From assembly GCA_016180425.1 (NCBI GenBank), contig JACPBF010000016.1, positions 1-54,694 on the forward strand: DNA of 54,694 nt, in the 5' to 3' direction. Made by a program: the position numbers and the translations under genes. Each line of letters starts with the position of its first letter. Positions within the stretch are counted from its first letter, which is position 1. The DNA is from Elusimicrobiota bacterium (GTDB lineage Bacteria; Elusimicrobiota; Elusimicrobia; 2-02-FULL-39-32). Shown here piece by piece: positions 40,101 to 49,100 of the stretch. Below the pieces are notes generated by a model. That model was not told where the DNA came from, did no database searches, and worked only from the letters and a program-made list of their open reading frames with translations.

Positions 40101-43100
40101 TTTTTAATAGGAGCAGGTGCATTGGCATCCAGCTTTATGCATGCGTTGCAGACAGCTTTGAAGTTGATCGTACTGGGCTCTTTGGGCGCTCTTGGTGGCG
40201 GCGCGGGTGGTATGCCGGCAGATGAGGCGGGATTACCAGTTGGTGATACGGGTGAGCCTACTGATAAGGGCGGTTCTCAAGAAAAGCCATGGAAAAAAAT
40301 TACGAGTTTTGAGGATGCGGTGAAGGCATGTGATATCTTTTATAGTGTAGTTAAGAGAAGAAAAGGGCTCAGTTCTACACTACTAGAAACTCAGAACGCA
40401 CTGGCAATCTTGAGGAATCTTACTTATACCTATCGTCCTTCACATCCGGCATATGAGTTTCGTCTTAGTTATCGGATAGAAGAGAATTTCATACTTTTAA
40501 TTGATGCTAACGAATTATCGGGTGAAAAACGTTTTAATATCACTTATGAGAATGGTTTTGGTGTTTATTTAATTGATGATCAAACCGTTATTCTGGAAAC
40601 GCCGCAAGGTACTGTAATGATTCAGAGGCAGAGCGAAGAAGGAGGCGATAAATTTAGGGTTGAGCTTATTCTAACCGCGGAAGGTCAGCCAGTAAATGCA
40701 GTGCCGACCGATTCGCAGATTGCTGAAGCAGAGACGTTCGCTAAGGAAGCCAATATTACTAGCGATGAAGATTTTAAGAATCTGGTAGCGATGGGTGTTC
40801 CAAGTGCGATGGAGATTTACATTGAAAGAGTTATTCGATCAATGGGGATGAGGGTTACAGATAGGGAAGCTTTTCATCTATTTGTTGAATCATATGAGGA
40901 TACGGTCGCTCGATTTGTCTCTTTGCATACGAAAAATCCTGACATGATATCTCATACTGTTCTTAAACAAGAGGAACGGTCTTTATTTATGTTGATGCTG
41001 ATGTTGGATTCTGGTCGAGGTAAGTGGCTGGCAGTGCCTTCTAGGGATCCGGCAGAAATGGAATCATCTGAAATAATGGATGACGAAATCGCGAGCATTG
41101 TTTGGCCGTTTCGTATTGGGAGAGTTCCATCAACAGCAGCTTGGGAAGTTTTAAGTGATGCGTTTTGGGTTTATGAGGGGAAATATTTTGATCAGGCTGT
41201 AAGTTCCTTTATGGAATGGTGGGAAAATGTGGAACTGGAGCTATTTCCTAGCGGTAGTTCTATGGATAGTTTCATGAAGTGGAAAAAAGACAAAGATAAT
41301 ACGGGAAAATCATTGATAGAGCTTTACGCGGAGTGGTGTTTTGAAATTGATCAGGAATATCGGAAAAATCCTGAGTACAACAAGTTAGGGTTCGTGACGT
41401 CGCTTTTTAACGACGGACGATCTCTTTATTGGCCGGTGCATGAAGCGCTGTTCGCAACATTAGAACGCAAATCAACGGAAGGAGACGAAAGAGCTGGAGA
41501 AATCCTTTCTGAAATCGTTGATTTGGAAAATGCAACCTTCAGGATATTTAAGGTTCAAGTAAAGGGTGGAGGTGAGGTAAGCGCAGAAAGAATGATTAAT
41601 ATTATGGGTAGAGGAAAAAGTTCCAAACCAAGGGCCACACCTGAGGGTGGATTTACTTTTTCGGAATTTATTCCGGCTTTAACGGTTTTCTTTGCGGCAG
41701 TAGTTTTTGCGCCTCTTATGTGGCGCTTTGCATTAACGCATGGGGTTGCGCAGTTTGTCTCTCTTAACGCAGCGCCCATCACCCTGACTGTTGGGGGAGC
41801 AGCTTTAGTTTTAGTCGCGCTTTTTGCAGTTAAACACCATTCCAACTTAGGAACCGCGCTTGCTCGATTCACAGCGCCAGACACGGCGTTTGGAAAGATC
41901 ATCCGCGTCCCGTTATTTGGCGCATTGATGATGGCTGGCGGCGGTATGGGCGTGCTTGACGCGGGTAGCCAGAAAACAGATGTTGCTTCCTTATTTCACA
42001 ACAGTGTTCAGTTGCCTGATCAGTATAAGGGCGATGCGGACTTATATGATTCTTTATTAAATTACTGGGAGAGACAAATTAAAGGGGAGTCCTCTGATAC
42101 GGCTAGAATTTTGGCGTTGGGCCACTTCATTTCGAAAACGGGCAGACGTTACAACAGAACCCAGTCTTCAATTGATTATCAGTTATCTCAGATGACGTAT
42201 AGAGAATTAGCTCAAATTGCCAATGCAGATTATAAATTGCGCGAAAAACTAAGAGAAGAACATTTAAGCAGCCATCTGAGCGCAGAAGATTTGGCATTGA
42301 TAACGGAAAAGGAGAAATCAATACAAAGCATGGCGGCTCAGACTCTTTTACAGCCGTATGAAAAGGTAGGAGTCCATCAAAGCTTAATTCCGGATTTCTT
42401 TAAACCGGTTGCCATAGACGCTTACCTGCTAGTAGATTCCGTGAAGTTAACTGTGGAATTTCGTCTTGTATTATTGAGAAAAGTAGTCCAAGAAGCTAAA
42501 AACTTATTTCGTGGTTTAAGACGCAAAGGCTCTGAATGGGTTGATAGTTTAGGGCAGCGCTACACTCAAAATCAAATGACTCAGCTTGGCAATTTTAGGT
42601 TTACCGGATATTGGTTTGATTGGGTCTCTTTGGCGATGGCCGGTCATATGAGTGGTTTTTCAAAAGGATTAGACCTTGGAATTAATGCTCCCGCAATTAA
42701 AGACTGGAGCGAAGAAGACCAGTCTCATTTTGCGAATCTTGTTCATTATATCTTAATAGTTCAAGATGAACTTAAGAGGTCTGGGATCAAGGAAGGAGAC
42801 GATGGGAAGTTATCTTTTAATATAGAGTGGGTTAGAGGTTATTTGGAGATCATGATTGATGTTAAACGGAATGGTATGGTTGGAGTCAAACTCCCTAACA
42901 TAAAAAGATTATTCGATGCTGCGCTTTCAAAATCTCATGATGTCCATGTAAATAATTTTGGGAAAATTGCAGAATCCGCTCAAAGAGCTGGCGTAGATGG
43001 ATTTGATGAAGAATATTTATCATCAGTAGAATCAAATGTTGCGAGTCGAACAAGATGGTTGCCAACCGACCTTAAGTACGTTGAGTATGAAAAATTCGTA

Positions 43101-46100
43101 ACGAACTCTAGTCCGCAAGAGGTAGAAAACCGCATTATGGAAGCCCTTCAAAAAACTCCTCGTAGTCTCGATGCCGCGGAGTATAGAGAAGCGCTGGATC
43201 TGATGGAAATAGCCGTTCAACAGCGTAAAGAGATTAGTGATGAAGGGTACTTGAGTCTCTATCAAGAGTTCCTTAAGACTGAATCTTGGTCCAACAAAGG
43301 TCATTCAAGGTTTGGGAGTGATTTCATAGTTCTAATTTTGGGAGAGGCAATCAGTTCAGGCAGGAAATGGATGAGCGTAGAAATGGTTAAGCGATGGGCT
43401 TTTGATCGCGGAGCTTTTACCAATACCGCTTGGACGGACAGTCTCCTTGTTCCTGCGGTTCAGCATGGAATTGTAAGCGATCCTAAAATAATTAGGGAGT
43501 GGATTAGCCGTTTAACATCTCTTGGATATCCCACAAGCGCCGCGAAGATTGCGGCCGCTGCCTATTCCAACGAACGGAAATTGATAAAACGAGACGATGT
43601 TGAAGAAACCCTTGAGAAGGCGGTTGGATCTTTACCAGCGGACGGGAAAGCAGATCTTTTGAGAATATTCAATACAAATGAGGCGCCAACGATCACCGCG
43701 GAAGGCAAGTCGCAGGGAAGTTCTGGTGCACAGATCGTTACCGGAATAGTTGCGCTTGTCGGTTTAACTGCCGTGCTTTCTGCTGGACTTATTTTGTCTT
43801 CACAACTTCCCGGTGGCGCTGAAGTTTTACACTCCGTTGCTTCTGTTGCCGGAGCAAAAGCGAGCGCGGCGGGCGCGATGGGCAACTTGCATTTTGATTC
43901 TTCGTTGATGAAATCAATTGGTTATGGCGCGGTGTTAGGTTCTCTCTCCTCTTTCTGGGGCGGCAAGTTTTGGAGTAAAGCGCCGTCCGAGGTTCAGTTG
44001 GACGTGCGTCAAGCGGATGAGGTAACTGCGATGTCGCAGGAAGAGTCTTGGGGAAGGCACCCAACTCATGTATGGTACGATGAAATCTACAAAGGTATTG
44101 GGTTAACCAGTATTTTGTTAACTGTTGGGGGAGTCTTGAGTATTAGCGCCATTCTTTGGGGATTTTCATTTGGAGATGTCGCGAATGCTATGGGGCTTGG
44201 CGGGGCTTTGCCTGTGGCACAGGCCGCGAGCTGGGGCTCTGGGGCGGTGCTTGCTGCTGCTTCTGGTTTAATTAATTTTAGGGAGCAGGCGCAAAAATTG
44301 GTGATTCGCGAAGATATTTGGAGAAAGTATCCGGAAATTTTTGGCAATAGAATTGTCAACGGGCGGCCTGTGGGAGTGGAAGACCTTATCAGGAAATTTA
44401 CTCTTCAATTTGGTCCAGAATTTTCCGATCGTTTAAAAGATCGCAGAGATTTCTTAAAAGCTGTTGCGAATGGAACTGCAAAATATGGTTTCCAGCCGCT
44501 GGATGAGGTATTTGAAGATCCAGATGGAGAAGAATTGACTGTAGAAGAAATAAGAGAGCGTTTAAAAAATAATTTCTATGGCGCTGAAGGCAAGGAGGGC
44601 TGGAGATTAAATGATAAAACTCCTGTGCCTCAAGAAGTTTTGCGCCCTGGATTGCAGGGAACGGGACCCGCGCACGCTTTAAGAATGATGATGAGCGCGA
44701 TCAACGCCAAGACCTCTTCTTGGATGTTCGACTGGGAAGACGCAGGAGACGACTATGATGATAAACTCTACCGGGCTTGGAAAAATTTAAAAGAAGTTTT
44801 AGCCGGAAAATGGGAAAACCGCGAATATACGGAAGGCGGAAAAACATCTTCGATAAAACTTCCGCGCGGGGAGTGGGGATCTATTTTCCACCGCTTGCCT
44901 GGTCTCGGCATTAGAAACAGGCAGATGTGGATTGGAGGGGAAAGAGTTCCAGCCACGATTGCGGCCATGGTGATTCATGTTTTAAATAATTATGAATCCT
45001 TAAAGAAGAATGGCTCTGGAATTTATTTCTATATTCCAAAAATTGAGACCCCGCAAGAGGCATTGCTTATCGGCAAATTGTTGAAAGCTCTGGAAGAAGA
45101 AATTGGTGTGCCTAGAGGGACTATAAAAATCGAGATGCTGCACGAACGCATTCGGTTTACTCAGAACCAAGAGATCATCATGTGGGTTTTGCGAGATTGG
45201 CTGATTGGACCTAATGTTGGACGTTGGGACTTTATTGCCAGCCGTGTTGAAATGGGTAAGGACGATCCTAAAATGGTTCTGCCTAATCCGCATGACATGA
45301 AGATGACAGAAGCCTCTATGACAGAATATACTCGCAGAAACGCGATTCTTACTGTGTTGGCTGCGGTAAAAAATGGGAAGATGGTGAACGGCATGCCCAT
45401 TGGCGGAATGTCCGCGGTGATGGAAAGAAATGTTCCTGAAGAAGGGGAACCAAGAGAAAAAATGCTTGCCGCAAACGAAAAAGCAGTTCGAGATATCTGG
45501 TTTGATAAACTACGCGAACGGTTAACGGGTTTGATTGAAATTAATGGCATTCAATACGACACCTATCGCCAGAGCTGGGTGGCAACCATTACGGAAAAAT
45601 ATGTGCGTTCAGGTGAAGAGCCTTTGATCGCTTCATTGGATGAATTGCAGGGATTGGTAGATCGGAGTGATGAGAGCGAACTGAAACGTTTAAAAGATTT
45701 GGGTTTGGTCAATGAGCTTGGCAGGATTCAATACTACGTTGTTACCAAAGAGGATATAGATAATCTCTGGTCACCTCAAAAGTGGGACGATCTCACTCGC
45801 GTTCCGAAGGGGGATATTTCCATTGACGGCATTGAGTACGCGGCCACCATGTCCGCAGAGTATGGTTTTGGTGTGCTGAATGGAAATCAAGCTGTTAAGA
45901 TTTTTGACTATAAGAGCGATAACGGAATGATGAACGACTTTGCCACGCACGAAATCTTTTGGCATTGGATGTGGACTCTTGCCAAACATGAAGTTGTCTT
46001 AACCAAAGATGGAACCATGCGGGATGGCACTGTAATAAAAGCTGGAACAAAAGTTACCCCTGAACTTCTTAAGATGGTGCTGGATAAAGTTTATGTTTCC

Positions 46101-49100
46101 GCTGAAAAGAAGATTGACTATCTTGAAAGCCAAGGGCTTTCCAAAAATGACCGTAGATTTTCTCCGCTCATCATGAAAATTTTGGAGCGCCAGCTTATTA
46201 TTGACAATGGAGACCACACCTATTCCATGCAGAATAAGTGGGTGACATACGGTTCCCGCATCCTTCTTTCTATCATCGAACTGGATCCAGAAAAAGACGC
46301 GAAACTCATTGACCAAATCTTGGACGCGGTTTACAGCGATTCCAGAAAAGATGTGGCAGAAAAAGTAAGGTCAGGCGAGTGGGATAAAAAAACTTTGGAA
46401 GCTTATGATTATGTGTTTGATAATCCGGACGCAAGAGAATTCGGTTCTGTTCAAGGAATAGCTAGAAGAGTCTATTCTCATTTTGTAGGCGGGGCTAAAA
46501 TTGCGGGCATGACTTCTTGGATTATGAAAATGAGACAAAATATCTCTACGCTTGATCAATGGATGAAATCAGACCGATTTATCCGTATCCATAGGACTCG
46601 GCCTTATTCAGCTCGAGAAATTTATGCTATTCGCGGCGCTGTGTTAGACGATACAACTTTTCATGATCTTATGACAAGAAAACTTTTCTTCCTTATGGGA
46701 GAAGCTCAAAGGACTGGTATCCCTATTGTAACAGGAGGGGTGATGGACGGCCCTTCTGCCGCTGCAATGGCGCAAAAAGGAATGAAAGCTCTTTACTTTA
46801 GCGGCTGGCAAATGTCGCATCACTGGGGTGAACCAGACTTGGCAAAGTATCCGGACGATACAGTTCCAAATAAAATTTACGAGATCAATCATTATTTGCG
46901 CAATCAGCACGAAGACCAAATAGGTCGTTATAAAGAGATGTCTGATAAGCTGGAGGATATTTTTAAGGAATTCTATAGAACCCTTCCTAGAACTAAAGCA
47001 GACGATTTAGTGCTGCGCACGGAAGTTAGAGATGAGTTCATAGAAAAGTTTATGAACGCAGTGAAAGACGATCTTCCGATCTTTGTGGATGAGTTAAGAG
47101 AAGATTCAGAAACCGTGCTTTACAATCTTTTTTCAGAAATTGTGGTGCAGGCAATCGCCCAGTATGTAAGCCAAGGAAGGATCGCTCATGAACAAAGAAA
47201 TGCTCTGAGGGAAACAGTATTCCAAACTTTGGAAGGCTACCTGATTGATTATTTAATTCCGTTTTATGCGGATGGAGACACCGGACATTTATCGCCGGAA
47301 AAACTGGTTCAATATTTTGTTCGGGCTGGGGCAGCAAGCATACATTTAGAAGATCAAGCTGATGGGGAAAAGAAGTGCGGCCACATGGCTGGTAAAGTTT
47401 TAACTTCCATGAAAAAGCATTTTCAAAGACTTTTGATAACTAGTAAGGAGAGGGATCGGCTCCATTCAGAGCTTCTGATTATTGCCCGAACCGATGCCCA
47501 GGCCGCAAAGCTCTTGCAGAGCAATGACGATCCCATGGACCATTATTTTATTCTTGGCTCATCAGTAAAAAATCTTCCTTCCTTAAAAGATGTGATCCGT
47601 TTGGCAAGAGGAGACATGCCTGAGTATGCTTATCGCGGGGATAACGAAGCGCTTATTGACCGAGCCAAAGATTTAATGGCCCGGGTCAATCATCAAGAGC
47701 TTGAGAATATCTTGCTTCCCAAAACTCCTGCGCAGGTTTTAGAGATGTGGGAGCAAGAATTTCCTGAACTAGCTAAAACCATTCGTGATATTTGGAAATC
47801 TACAGGAAGAATAGATGGAAAAAGATTGGAAACTGATGTTTATTTTCTTAAAGTCAAAGATCCTCGGTCAACTGAAGATGGCAATTTGTTAACTTACAAT
47901 ACGGTTTGGGTGCATCGGGAACTGATTGAACATGGAGAATATCCTTATCTTGAACTCGACACTTTAATGGAAGATGAAAACGGCAAAGAGGTGACTGTTA
48001 AAGAACTTTTAGAAAGGGAACCAGTTCATCTTGCCAAAGAAGAAGCTGCCTTGCAAAAATTGACTGAAATCTGGAGGGCGGAAGCTAAACTTAAAACTTA
48101 TTCTCAAGCAGTGGGGGAGAAGATTCTGGAGATGAGAACATCCCGGTTTATTTCTGAACAGGGTAGAGAAAATATTAAGAAATGGTGGGAAGATGCCACG
48201 AATCCTTTAACCAACACTCTTTCTCTTAATCAGATGAAGTCTCTTGCTAAAACAATTGGAATTGAAATTGATTGGGATTGGGATAAGCCAAGGGTTTATG
48301 AAGGTTTTTATCAAATTGACAGTGGGTTAGGGGTATTAAATGCTTCTATTCGGATGAGACAGTATGCAAAGATTGCGGATGTGGCATGGATGGAACAGGA
48401 CAGACCTAATATTAAGCATGCCAGAGAATTCCATGACAATGTGGTAAACGATCCGCACAACCCTGAGTCAAAAAGTATTATTTTTGCTCTAAATCTTTCT
48501 CCATCTTTTAACTGGAGCGATCCAGAAGGATGGTCGGCTGTTCTAACTAAAGAACAGATTGAGAATATAAAGAAGGCAAAGTTATTAAAAGGGTTTAAGT
48601 GGAACAATCCAAATAGTTGGGGAGAATATGGAGATGATGTTTTAGTGATGTTAGAAGCGATTGCTAATTTTAGCATAGATATGGGCAGAGCTGGTTTTGG
48701 ATTCCAGTTTGTCACTATATTTCAAGATCATACCAGCACGCTTCATATCTCTAGAACCGCAAAGGAGATGTTACGCTTAGGCGCAGCAGGATTTGTCTTT
48801 AATGTTCAGCAGATGGAACAGTTAGATGGGGTTATATTCGAAAAGCATCAAACTGCGGCTGGAGTGAAAAGAGTCAGCAAAGGAGAACGTGTTATCATGC
48901 GAGGCTCTAATGCTACTGGAGCGGCCGGCAAAGATTCCACAGAAAATCAGTTTGGGGCAGGCGATGATTCTAATAAAGTAAAACGCGGATTGATCTCGAT
49001 GGATGATGCCAGCTTAAAAGAGTTTGCGGAAAATTCTCTGATGGTTGCTTCTTGGCTGGGAACTGTGGGATTGCCTGCGGCAATTGCTTTTGGAATTATA

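Noticed and set aside
38018-41740. Assembly error as the cause of the perfect 99-bp repeat
   Set aside because: Not excluded, but flanks differ on both sides, both copies are in frame at sensible module borders, and other junction pairs show intermediate divergence, so true duplication is the simpler reading.
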